Source: Hallerella sp963629575 (GTDB lineage Bacteria > Fibrobacterota > Fibrobacteria > Fibrobacterales > Fibrobacteraceae). Taken from it: a stretch of 64,000 nt of DNA. How positions within the stretch are numbered: position 1 is the stretch's first letter; each line of letters begins with the position of its first letter. Below, one piece after another: positions 50,048-57,867 of this stretch. Made by a program: the position numbers and the translations under genes. The stretch is taken from assembly GCA_963629575.1 (NCBI GenBank), contig CAVGIM010000002.1:1-64000 (forward strand). Direction: 5' to 3'. Under the pieces are notes generated by a model. It saw only the letters and a list, made by a program, of their open reading frames with translations. It did no database searches and was not told the origin of the DNA.

Positions 50048-50798
50048 AATAGATCTGGAGCGAGAGCTTGCGCTCTTCCGTAAACTCGTAATCCAGCGAA
50101 CCGTAATAGGATTTCAATTCCTCTGCCGTAAACGGAACCGAATAGCGTTCCTTCCAGAAAGCAAGCGCAAGCCCGGGATCTTTTCGAAACGCATCGATCG
50201 ATTCCTGCACAAGCGCAAGGAAGCGTTTTGTCTTTGGAAGCATCTCAAAAGAAAGCGCCGACCGATGGACACTCCAGGCTCCAAAGACAAAGGGAAGGCC
50301 CTGCCACTCTCGCCACAGAAGCGCCAGGTCGTATCGAAAGGGCCACGCGTTTTTCGCCTTTTCCCGCAAGGCCTCGTCACCGATGAGAAGTTCGGCGTCA
50401 CAGAGCGCCCGATCGTTCGTGTATTGCGGACAGATTTTCAGATACTGCGAGCAAATGATGCGCAAAAGCGCAACGGACGTCCCGCTCTGCGCCGTCAGAT
50501 AGATCCGCCTTTGCGAAAGCTCCTCTAGAGGAAATCGGGAGAAAAGTTCCACGGAATGGACTTCCAATCGACAGGACGTGCAAATATCCGGAGCGAGCAC
50601 CAGATCGTTCGGAGCCTTGGCATAGGCGATCGAGGAAGCCGGAGCCAGGTGAATCTCTCCGTTCCAGAGTTTTCGGTTCAACGCGCTAGGCACGCCGTCT
50701 TCAAAGGAAATTTCGCGTCCGAGCGAAGGTTCGCGCAAAAAAAGATGAAAAAACGGTGCACAGACCAAAAAAGGGATTCTTCCGACAACCAAGTCCAT
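49989..50798 (-). CDS. mqnA: Menaquinone biosynthesis protein MqnA-like (chorismate dehydratase)
   Basis: A 269-residue protein of the MqnA/MqnD family, periplasmic-binding-protein fold without signal peptide. The N-terminal VGRIPFLVCAPFFH and the loop LNRKLWNGEIHLAPASSIAYA (about 41-61) match MqnA, the first enzyme of the futalosine route to menaquinone, which dehydrates chorismate. SFRYDLALLWREWQGLPFVFGAW-like sequence sits in the second domain. MqnD is the alternative. Its end overlaps eda by 59 bases. Confidence 0.85.
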   Translation of the reverse strand: MDLVVGRIPFLVCAPFFHLFLREPSLGREISFEDGVPSALNRKLWNGEIHLAPASSIAYAKAPNDLVLAPDICTSCRLEVHSVELFSRFPLEELSQRRIYLTAQSGTSVALLRIICSQYLKICPQYTNDRALCDAELLIGDEALREKAKNAWPFRYDLALLWREWQGLPFVFGAWSVHRSALSFEMLPKTKRFLALVQESIDAFRKDPGLALAFWKERYSVPFTAEELKSYYGSLDYEFTEERKLSLQIYFKLCAAEGLFDVAPPLRFL

Positions 50799-50822
50799 GA
50801 GAATAATTTAACTTTTTGCCGT

Positions 50823-51107
50823 ATGGCAAAATTTTACGTGAAAAGAACTCTATTCGGTGAAGACCAAAAAAGCCTGATTTTTCGCGGTTCCGTTCTGGAA
50901 GGCGAAATCGCCAAGGGAATGAAAGTCAAGATTCCCATTACGGACAAGGCCGTCATCGATGTCGCGATTGACGATATTGTCGAGATGGAATCTCACGAAA
51001 ACCACGAAAAGCGCACGGGGCTTGTCGCCAAGTTTCAAGACGAACCGGAAGCGCTTGAAATCGTCGCCGATCTGAACGTTCAAAACGAAGAACTGACCGT
51101 CGAATAA
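50823..51107 (+). CDS. Small beta-rich protein, function unknown
   Basis: A 94-residue protein starting at 50823 (MAKFYVKRTLFGED), 24 bases from the divergent mqnA start. Alternating strands such as LIFRGSVLEGEIAKGMKVKIP recall the second beta-barrel domain of translation GTPases (EF-Tu domain II), here alone. The end is acidic. It has no signal peptide. The resemblance is by eye; I do not recognise a named family. Confidence 0.7.
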   Translation: MAKFYVKRTLFGEDQKSLIFRGSVLEGEIAKGMKVKIPITDKAVIDVAIDDIVEMESHENHEKRTGLVAKFQDEPEALEIVADLNVQNEELTVE

Positions 51108-51180
51108 TCGCGCAGAAATTGGGGAGACAGCGCCCTCCGGATCGGCTTGATTGCGCACAAACGAATTGAATCCATACAAA

Positions 51181-52809
51181 TTAAATTTCAATCAGAAGGC
51201 CACAGCGGAGATACACGAAGTCTCCCGTTTTTTTTAGATTCTGGTACCCCAGAAGAGCGAGCAGGGAAGATTTTCTGCCAAGCTTTATGTCCAGGCCTCC
51301 GCCCGCACGCCAAATCATCTGGGCATCATCGCCAAAGGCAAACCCCAGGTCAAAAGTTCCCACGGGCATCACCAGGCTTCCAAACGGGAGATAGACATAG
51401 GCGCTACCGACAAGAGGAAAAAGGGAAACGGCCCCTAGGCGTTCGTAACCGAATCCCACACCGAAAAAGACCATCTGATCGACAGGGTACCACCAATGCC
51501 CGGAAACGTTGAAGTTGAAACTCGACATTTCTTCCGTCGCATTGAGCGTTCCCGCAGAAACATCCGCCGTAAAGGCCTGAGCCCGCGAAGGCAAAATCGC
51601 CGAAATTCCAAGTCCGAGTGCGCAAAGAAGCGCAAGAGACTTCCCCGCAGACGGCTTCGATTCGCTTTCGTCGCCACGGGCTTCCCGTTTCCAACCGCCT
51701 CCATGTTCCTTTCGGAACGAAAGCAGGCTGCCCTTGAACATGGCAAAGTTCATCAACAAGAAGTAATACGCGCTTCCCGAAATCTTGAACAGCGCGGCAA
51801 TCAGGAAGAGAATCATCAATCCAAAAGAGACAAAATAGACGGGCTGCATTTTCCAAAGAAGGACAAAGTTCAAGACAAACAAGGCAAGCATGATATGCGG
51901 CGTAAGCCAACGAAGCAGCTTGTGCGAAACGAAAAGATACGCCAACAGGGGACGAAACGGATTCAGGAGGGGAAGGTAGGAAAACAGGTAGTTGTAATTC
52001 GCACGGCCAATACGGATCTTGCGACGATATTCTCCGGTTCCTTCCTTCGATGTCTGCTCCGTGCCTATCGCGCTCGGATCAAATGTACAGAAGAATCCCT
52101 TCTGCAAGACTTTCACGGCGATAAAGAAATCGTCCATGACGCTCTTTTTCACGGGCAACTTTGTGTACAGGGAATTGCGGATCGCGTACAAGGCGCCGTT
52201 TCCGCCTATCAAGCGGTCAAGAATGCCTTCGAACTTCTTGATTTCGGATTCAAAGTCCCAATAGCTCAATTCGCCAGAACCCAAAAGGCTTCCGCTCTTG
52301 TCCGTCAAGATCAAGTGTCCGCAGACGCATCCGATTTTCTGGTCGGCAAACGGGGAGACCAGCTTTCGAATCACGTTCGGAAAAAGCATCGTGTTGGCAT
52401 CGCAAAAAACCAGGATTTCACCGGTCGCTTCCGACTGCAGTCGATTCAGCATTGCCGCCTTTCCCGCATTTTTGACGGCTCGGACAAGACGAATACCCTT
52501 GTCCGCATAGCGCTCGACGATTTCCGCCGTCCGGTCCGAAGAGCCATCGTCGCCAATCAGGATTTCGAGCGATTCCCTTGGATAGTCGAGCTCCAGGAAA
52601 TTCAGGATTTTCTTTTCGATTACCGCTTCCTCGTTGTATGCGGAAACCAGCACCGAAACCTTCGGGAGCGTCACGGAAGAATCGCGCCGGCGGTTTCTCC
52701 GCGCAAACAGTTCGCTCAAAAAAGGAAGCGTCACGGGAAACAGGACATAGCAATGCACAAGCAAGAACAAGAGAATCCAAAAGGCTATTTCGAACGGCAT
52801 AAAATTCAT
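51181..52809 (-). CDS. GT2 glycosyltransferase fused to a C-terminal signal-peptide-plus-beta-barrel-like domain
   Basis: A 542-residue protein. Residues 8-30 are a membrane helix. Residues 50-290 are a GT2 domain of the processive, BcsA-like type with DDGSSD (about 87-92), CDANT (about 136-140) and an arginine-rich RRKIRIGR. Further helices occupy about 310-370. Residues 387-412 then look like a second signal peptide (KSLALLCALGLGISAIL ending SRAQA). Residues 413-542 look like a small outer-membrane barrel. The frame is continuous. The start overlaps the thioredoxin gene by ATGA. It probably builds a surface glycan. Confidence 0.82.
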   Translation of the reverse strand: MNFMPFEIAFWILLFLLVHCYVLFPVTLPFLSELFARRNRRRDSSVTLPKVSVLVSAYNEEAVIEKKILNFLELDYPRESLEILIGDDGSSDRTAEIVERYADKGIRLVRAVKNAGKAAMLNRLQSEATGEILVFCDANTMLFPNVIRKLVSPFADQKIGCVCGHLILTDKSGSLLGSGELSYWDFESEIKKFEGILDRLIGGNGALYAIRNSLYTKLPVKKSVMDDFFIAVKVLQKGFFCTFDPSAIGTEQTSKEGTGEYRRKIRIGRANYNYLFSYLPLLNPFRPLLAYLFVSHKLLRWLTPHIMLALFVLNFVLLWKMQPVYFVSFGLMILFLIAALFKISGSAYYFLLMNFAMFKGSLLSFRKEHGGGWKREARGDESESKPSAGKSLALLCALGLGISAILPSRAQAFTADVSAGTLNATEEMSSFNFNVSGHWWYPVDQMVFFGVGFGYERLGAVSLFPLVGSAYVYLPFGSLVMPVGTFDLGFAFGDDAQMIWRAGGGLDIKLGRKSSLLALLGYQNLKKTGDFVYLRCGLLIEI

Positions 52810-53276
52810 TTTTGCACCCATTCCTCTTCCTTGGCCAGGAATTGCATCAGGAGCATTCTCATCTCGTCGGCGGAAAGCCCCTGCGAATATGTCAAGATGG
52901 AAAGCCCCTTCGGAGCGACAAGCACATACGACGGCACGGCGGACAGGTTCCAGACATCGAAAAAGCAACGCTCGACGGGCAGCCTCTTCGTGTCGCATTC
53001 AATCGTATCCCGGGAACCCTGATCCAGCCGAACCGGATGAAATCTGGAATTCAGAATCGAGGCGACCGTTCTGTCGCGATACGTCGTACGGTCCATTTCC
53101 CGGCATGGCAGGCACCAGTCGGCGACGATATCCACAAAGAGCATCTTGCCGTCGGACCTTGCCGCCGAAAGGGCTTCGGAATAATCCTCCCACCGAACCG
53201 CGGTCGAATCCTGTGCGGCGAGCAAAATCGAAAGAAAACCGCTACAAAGAAGCGCTAGCAGCAAGTTCGATTTCAT
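52806..53276 (-). CDS. Secreted thioredoxin-fold protein
   Basis: A 156-residue protein with a signal peptide (about 1-21, ending LLAAQ) and a thioredoxin domain with the active site DWCLPCREMD (Cys55 and Cys58). This resembles the C-terminal domain of DsbD and the thioredoxin_7 family. SAVPSYVLV carries the cis-proline. It probably reduces or oxidises disulfides in the periplasm. Two extra cysteines (IEC, ERCFF) lie between. It overlaps both neighbours by ATGA (53273-53276 and 52806-52809). Confidence 0.87.
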   Translation of the reverse strand: MKSNLLLALLCSGFLSILLAAQDSTAVRWEDYSEALSAARSDGKMLFVDIVADWCLPCREMDRTTYRDRTVASILNSRFHPVRLDQGSRDTIECDTKRLPVERCFFDVWNLSAVPSYVLVAPKGLSILTYSQGLSADEMRMLLMQFLAKEEEWVQK

Positions 53277-53638
53277 TTGAACCTCTTCTGCGTTCCCGTG
53301 CCGTTCTTTACGGGCGGGGAGATGGCTTTCGCTTCGATGGCAACAGAATCGACATAGGCGACAACGGAATCCTGGAACGCGTTCCAGACACCCGGATTCG
53401 CTTGAATCCATTCCGCGACGGAATCGAACTTTTGGGCGGAATAGCCGTATCTTTCCAGAATGACGATTCGAGCGGCACGACCGTCGGGAGAAGTTTCGCC
53501 GTATTCTCGCTCCGCGATGCGAAGGTCTCCATACAGACGGACAAATTCCGCAGGAACAGAAACGCTCTCGGTGCAGGCACAGACCGAAAGCGCAAGACAT
53601 CCAAACAGAAATCTATTCCTTGAAAAGCCCCTCGACAT
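53273..53638 (-). CDS. Small lipoprotein, DUF4296-like size, function unknown
   Basis: A 121-residue lipoprotein: basic N-terminus, hydrophobic stretch and lipobox SVCAC (Cys about 22). The mature part is helical and acidic: PAEFVRLYGDLRIAERE, then RAARIVILERYGYSAQKFD. This recalls the small lipoproteins with a helix-turn-helix of the DUF4296 kind; the likeness is weak. The start lies 26 bases inside the ftsY end. The stop overlaps the thioredoxin start. Confidence 0.72.
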   Translation of the reverse strand: MSRGFSRNRFLFGCLALSVCACTESVSVPAEFVRLYGDLRIAEREYGETSPDGRAARIVILERYGYSAQKFDSVAEWIQANPGVWNAFQDSVVAYVDSVAIEAKAISPPVKNGTGTQKRFK

Positions 53639-54515
53639 ATTCCGCCTTGTTGAAGGGCACGAGCTGGTCAATGCGCTCTCCCATTCCCACCCAGCGGATA
53701 GGAACCTTGAGCGAACTCGCGATCGAGAGAACCGAGCCCCCATGCGCCGTACCGTCGAGCTTTGTGACGACAAGCCCGGTCAACGGGAAGCTCTGGTTGA
53801 AAATCTTCGCCTGGCTAATCGCATTCTGTCCGGTATTTCCATCGATGACCAGAATCATGTCATGCGGATAGGCGGCATCCTGCTTTTTGAGAACGCGCAC
53901 GATCTTGGCGAGTTCTTCCATCAGGTAATCCTTGTTCTGCAAGCGACCCGCCGTATCGACGAAAACGATGTCGCAACCGCGAGCCTTTGCCGCCGCGCAA
54001 GCGTCAAAGGCGACCGCCGCCGGGTCAGAACCTTCCGCATGGCGCACAAATTCCGCTCCCGCGCGTTCCGCCCAGACTTCGAGCTGTTCGATTGCCGCCG
54101 CCCGGAAGGTATCCGCCGCGGCGATCATCACCTTGTGGCCTTCGTCCGCAAACTTTTTCGCGAGCTTCCCGATGGTCGTCGTCTTTCCGGCACCGTTCAC
54201 GCCGATGACCAGAACTACGTGGGGCTTTCCCTTGAACTCGAACTTCGGCGGATCCACCAGAAAGCGTTCCGCCTCGGACCGCAAGATGTCCAGGACTTCC
54301 GATTCCGAAAGCGACTTTCCGAGCGCCTCTTCGCGAAGCGCATCCGTAAGCATGAACGCGGCAGAAGTTCCCACATCCGCCTTGATCAGGCGCTCTTCCA
54401 GGTCTTCGAGCATTTCGTCGGTAACCTTTCCCTTGCCGGCAATGCCCTTGATTTCGCCGAGAATCGCGTTGCGGGTCTTGGCAAGTCCGCTCTTTATCGC
54501 CGAAAAGAATCCCAT
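53613..54515 (-). CDS. ftsY: Signal recognition particle receptor FtsY
   Basis: A 300-residue SRP receptor GTPase. It has the N domain (about 1-90, no acidic A domain), G1 GVNGAGKTTTIGKLA (about 104-118), AADTFRAAAIEQL, G3 DTAGRLQNK and G4 TKLDGTAHGG. It docks ribosome-SRP complexes at the inner membrane. It begins within the clpP stop (TGATG at 54513-54517), so clpP and ftsY are coupled. Confidence 0.97.
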   Translation of the reverse strand: MGFFSAIKSGLAKTRNAILGEIKGIAGKGKVTDEMLEDLEERLIKADVGTSAAFMLTDALREEALGKSLSESEVLDILRSEAERFLVDPPKFEFKGKPHVVLVIGVNGAGKTTTIGKLAKKFADEGHKVMIAAADTFRAAAIEQLEVWAERAGAEFVRHAEGSDPAAVAFDACAAAKARGCDIVFVDTAGRLQNKDYLMEELAKIVRVLKKQDAAYPHDMILVIDGNTGQNAISQAKIFNQSFPLTGLVVTKLDGTAHGGSVLSIASSLKVPIRWVGMGERIDQLVPFNKAEYVEGLFKE

Positions 54516-55105
54516 CAGACGACGCTCTTCACTTCATCGACAAGTCCATAGGTCTTCGCCTCTTCCGCCGACATGAAATTGTCCCGTTCCGTATCCCGAT
54601 CGACTTCCTCAATAGACTTCCCGGTTGTCTTCGCGATGATCCCCGTCGTAATCGAACGGATACGAAGCATTTCTTCCGCCTGGATCTTGATGTCGCTCGC
54701 GGGGCCTTCCATCTGTCCCTGGATTAACGGCTGGTGAATCATGATGCGCGCAGACGGCCAGGCATAACGCTTTCCCTTGGCGCCAGCGGTTAGGAGAACC
54801 GCGCCCATCGAAGCGGCCTGTCCACAGCAAACCGTCACCACGTCGCTTTGAATCGCGTTCATGCAGTCGTAAATCGCAAGTCCGCTCGAAATCACGCCAC
54901 CCGGACTGTTGATAAAGAAGATGATATCGTCGTGGGAAAGCGAATCGAGGTAAAGCAACTGTTTTACAATCTTCGCCGCGCTTTCGTCATCGACCTGGTT
55001 CCACAGGAAAATTTTCCGGCTGTTCGAAAAGAATTCCTCGGCCTTCTTCATAAAATCCGGGGACTGTTCCTTCTCTTTTTCGTCGTCTTTCTTGTCGGCG
55101 TTCAT
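54515..55105 (-). CDS. clpP: ATP-dependent Clp protease proteolytic subunit
   Basis: A 196-residue serine peptidase with the triad Ser99 (GQAASMGA), His124 (RIMIHQP) and Asp171 (VDRDTERD). It forms the tetradecameric chamber fed by ClpA, ClpX or ClpC. The N-terminus is longer and more acidic-basic than usual (MNADKKDDEKEKEQ). GGAG precedes the start. It heads the minus-strand set with ftsY and three envelope genes; clpX is not beside it. Confidence 0.96.
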   Translation of the reverse strand: MNADKKDDEKEKEQSPDFMKKAEEFFSNSRKIFLWNQVDDESAAKIVKQLLYLDSLSHDDIIFFINSPGGVISSGLAIYDCMNAIQSDVVTVCCGQAASMGAVLLTAGAKGKRYAWPSARIMIHQPLIQGQMEGPASDIKIQAEEMLRIRSITTGIIAKTTGKSIEEVDRDTERDNFMSAEEAKTYGLVDEVKSVV

Positions 55106-55267
55106 TCAAAACTCCATAAAGTAAAATGTTTCCCGCCTAATTTAAAAAATCCCTTGCGAAAAATTTTGGCCAACGCCGCTTCGCAGACGCCATCGACAGG
55201 AACCGGCGCCCCCAAACCTCTATGCATTTTTTTATATTTGCGCATAAAACAAACCGATGAGGACCCC

Positions 55268-56728
55268 ATGGAATACAAAGTCAAGGATATAAGTCTCGCT
55301 GTCGAAGGCCGCAAGGAGCTGGATCTCGCCGAAACGGAAATGCCCGGTCTGATGGCGCTTCGCAAGGAATTCGAAGGAAAGTTTCCGCTCAAGGGTGCGC
55401 GCATCATGGGAAGTCTCCACATGACCGTGCAGACGGCGATTCTCATCGAAACGCTCACGGAACTCGGCGCGGACGTTCGCTGGGTGAGCTGCAACATTTT
55501 CAGCACGCAGGACAATGCGGCGGCAGCGGTCGTCGTCGGCAAAGAAGGAACCATCGAAGCGCCAAAGGGAACATCCGTATTCGCCTGGAAGGGAGAAACG
55601 CTCGAAGAATACTGGGAAAACACGGCAAAGGCTCTCGTATGGCCCGACGGCGAAGGCCCCGACCTTATCGTCGATGACGGCGGAGACGCGACGATGATGG
55701 TCGTCCGTGGCGCGGAATTCGAAGACGCGGGAAATGTTCCCGATTACAACCCCGAAACGGATTCCGAAGAATGGGGCGCGTTTCTTTCCGTCGTCCGCAA
55801 GGAAATCGAAAAAGACCCGAAGCACTTCACAAAGCTCCGCGCAAAGATCAAGGGAGTTTCCGAAGAGACGACCACGGGCGTCCACCGCCTCTACGAAATG
55901 GCCCGCGACGGTCGCCTGCCGTTTGCAGCCATCAACGTGAACGATTCCGTCACCAAGTCCAAGTTCGACAATCTCTACGGCTGCCGCCACTCGCTCATCG
56001 ACGGCATCAACCGCGCAACGGACGTGATGATGGCGGGAAAGGTCGCTGTCGTCTGCGGCTACGGTGACGTGGGCAAGGGTTGCGCCCAGTCGCTCCGCGG
56101 CCAGGGCGCGCGCGTCATCGTCACGGAAATCGACCCGATCTGTGCGCTCCAGGCAGCCATGGAAGGCTACGAAGTCAAGACTCTCGACGAAGTCGTTTCG
56201 TTCGCGGACGTCTTCGTCACGACAACCGGAAACGTGGGGATCATCTCCGCCGAGCAAATGGGCAAGATGAAGAACCGCGCCATCGTCGGAAACATCGGGC
56301 ATTTCGACAACGAAATCGACATGGCGGGTCTCGCGAAAGTTCCAGGCATCCAAAAGAACAACATCAAGCCGCAATACGACGAGTGGATTTTCCCCGACGG
56401 ACACAGCGTGCTCGTTCTCGCCGAAGGGCGGCTTCTGAACCTGGGCTGCGCCACGGGCCATCCGAGCTTCGTGATGAGCGCGAGCTTCACCAACCAGACA
56501 ATCGCGCAGGTCGATCTGTGGCTTTCCGCGACAGGCAAGCCCACGGCAAGCGGCTACCGCTATGAAAAGGGAAAAGTCTATCGTCTGCCGATGATCCTCG
56601 ACGAAAAGGTCGCGCGGCTGCATCTCGAAAAGCTCGGCGTTCACCTTTCGACGCTTCGCAAGGAACAGGCGGATTACATCGGCGTAAAGGTCGAAGGTCC
56701 CTACAAGCCGGAATTCTACCGCTACTGA
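55268..56728 (+). CDS. ahcY: Adenosylhomocysteinase (SAH hydrolase)
   Basis: Splits S-adenosylhomocysteine into adenosine and homocysteine, keeping methylation running. The 486-residue enzyme shows the substrate-domain sequence FSTQDNAAAAV, the NAD-binding GYGDVGKGCAQSLRGQGARV (about 265-284) and the C-terminal KVEGPYKPEFYRY end typical of the family. The start at 55268 (MEYKVKD) follows GAGGA by four bases. A much longer upstream frame is not real because it crosses clpP. It has its own terminator. Confidence 0.98.
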   Translation: MEYKVKDISLAVEGRKELDLAETEMPGLMALRKEFEGKFPLKGARIMGSLHMTVQTAILIETLTELGADVRWVSCNIFSTQDNAAAAVVVGKEGTIEAPKGTSVFAWKGETLEEYWENTAKALVWPDGEGPDLIVDDGGDATMMVVRGAEFEDAGNVPDYNPETDSEEWGAFLSVVRKEIEKDPKHFTKLRAKIKGVSEETTTGVHRLYEMARDGRLPFAAINVNDSVTKSKFDNLYGCRHSLIDGINRATDVMMAGKVAVVCGYGDVGKGCAQSLRGQGARVIVTEIDPICALQAAMEGYEVKTLDEVVSFADVFVTTTGNVGIISAEQMGKMKNRAIVGNIGHFDNEIDMAGLAKVPGIQKNNIKPQYDEWIFPDGHSVLVLAEGRLLNLGCATGHPSFVMSASFTNQTIAQVDLWLSATGKPTASGYRYEKGKVYRLPMILDEKVARLHLEKLGVHLSTLRKEQADYIGVKVEGPYKPEFYRY

Positions 56729-56751
56729 GTTCGCCGGCTTTCCAGAATTCG

Positions 56752-56783
56752 AAAAGTTCCACGCCTGGCGCGCGGAACTTTTT
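56752..56783 (+). terminator. Terminator after ahcY
   Basis: The stem AAAAGTTCC (56752-56760) with GGAACTTTT (56774-56782) and a T run forms a rho-independent terminator on the plus strand. Confidence 0.85.
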
Positions 56784-56799
56784 CGTTGGAGCGGACAGC

Positions 56800-56826
56800 A
56801 AAAAACCCGGCATTCGCCGGGTTTTT
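56800..56826 (-). terminator. Bidirectional terminator between ahcY and the sigma gene
   Basis: A perfect 11-bp stem AAAAACCCGGC/GCCGGGTTTTT with a 4-base loop. The A and T runs allow termination from either side, mainly for the minus-strand sigma gene. Confidence 0.88.
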
Positions 56827-56854
56827 CGAAAGGAGAGAGAGTTTCTAGAAAATA

Positions 56855-57679
56855 TCAGGCGGCGTCAAGGACCTTGTCAATCTTTGTCGTGCGCAGCTTG
56901 GCGAGCGCCTTTTCCTTCACCTGGCGCACGCGTTCCTTCGACAGTCCGACCATCTTGCCGATTTCCTTCAGATTCAGGTCCGCGTCCATGTCCAAGCCGT
57001 AATAGAGGCCTATCACGCGATGTTCCTGGTCTGTCAGGTTTTCCTTTAAGAGAAGCTCGAGAGAAGCCTGTTCCCCGTTCTTTTCCGCAAGCGCATCCGT
57101 CGCGTCACAGGAAGAGGCAAGGCAGTCTCCAAGCGTCATGTCGCCATCTTCGCCCACCGGGGAATCAAGCGACGCCGAGTGGGAACCCATCATCAGGATT
57201 TTTTCGATATCCTTCGCCTTGTAGCGGCTTTCGCCTTCGAGGCTTTCCGGATCGATCGTCATCTGGCCGCCGATAACCTGGCGAGTCGTCGTCGCCGCAC
57301 GGTTGAAGCGCCGAAGCACAAGTTCCTTTTCGGCGCTGATGCGGACAAGGCGCGCCTTTTCGGAAATCGCCCGGGTAATGTTCTGGCGAATCCACCAGAC
57401 CGCGTAGCTGATAAACTTGATTTTCTGGTTCGGGTCAAAACGCCGGGCCGCTTCGATAAGGCCCATGTTGCCTTCGTTGATGAGTTCGTTGATGTCTAGG
57501 CCCTGGCCCTTGTAGAGATTCGCGATGTTTACGACAAACTTTAGATTGGACTTGACAAGGAGATCTTGCGCGCGACGATTGCCCTTTGCGGCAAGCTGGA
57601 TCAAGATTTTTTCCTGTTCGCGGGAGAGGAGCGGATACTTGGAGATGTCATTCAAGTATTGGAAGTAAATGGAATTCAT
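56855..57679 (-). CDS. Sigma-70 family RNA polymerase sigma factor (RpoD/RpoS group, short)
   Basis: A 274-residue sigma factor with regions 1.2 to 4.2 but no region 1.1. Region 1.2 is YLNDISKYPLLSREQE. Region 2 is NLKFVVNIANLYKGQGLDINELINEGNMGL, with region 2.3-2.4 ISYAVWWIRQNITRAI. Region 4.2 is LKEIGKMVGLSKERVRQVKEKAL. Such short forms are the primary sigma in some phyla and alternative (group 2) factors in others. AGAGGT precedes the start. The 5' leader contains a perfect GTAGCG/CGCTAC hairpin (about 57703-57721). Confidence 0.93.
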   Translation of the reverse strand: MNSIYFQYLNDISKYPLLSREQEKILIQLAAKGNRRAQDLLVKSNLKFVVNIANLYKGQGLDINELINEGNMGLIEAARRFDPNQKIKFISYAVWWIRQNITRAISEKARLVRISAEKELVLRRFNRAATTTRQVIGGQMTIDPESLEGESRYKAKDIEKILMMGSHSASLDSPVGEDGDMTLGDCLASSCDATDALAEKNGEQASLELLLKENLTDQEHRVIGLYYGLDMDADLNLKEIGKMVGLSKERVRQVKEKALAKLRTTKIDKVLDAA

Positions 57680-57867
57680 CTGAAGTTACCTCTTTGTTTG
57701 TTGTAGCGTTCCTTTCGCTACGCCTAGAAATATAAAGCCGCGCTTTTACCCAAGTGTCAGAAAGAACCTCCGTTTTGGCAAAACATTCATCGCCTTTTCG
57801 TCTCCATTTATCGATGTTTTGTCATTTTTCTGTCATTTTCGAGAAAAAAATCCCTATATTGGGAAAC

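Noticed and set aside
55106..55267. SAH riboswitch upstream of ahcY
   Set aside because: The leader has GC-rich pieces but I could not match the conserved SAH-riboswitch core, and the AT-rich block lies too close to the gene for that structure.
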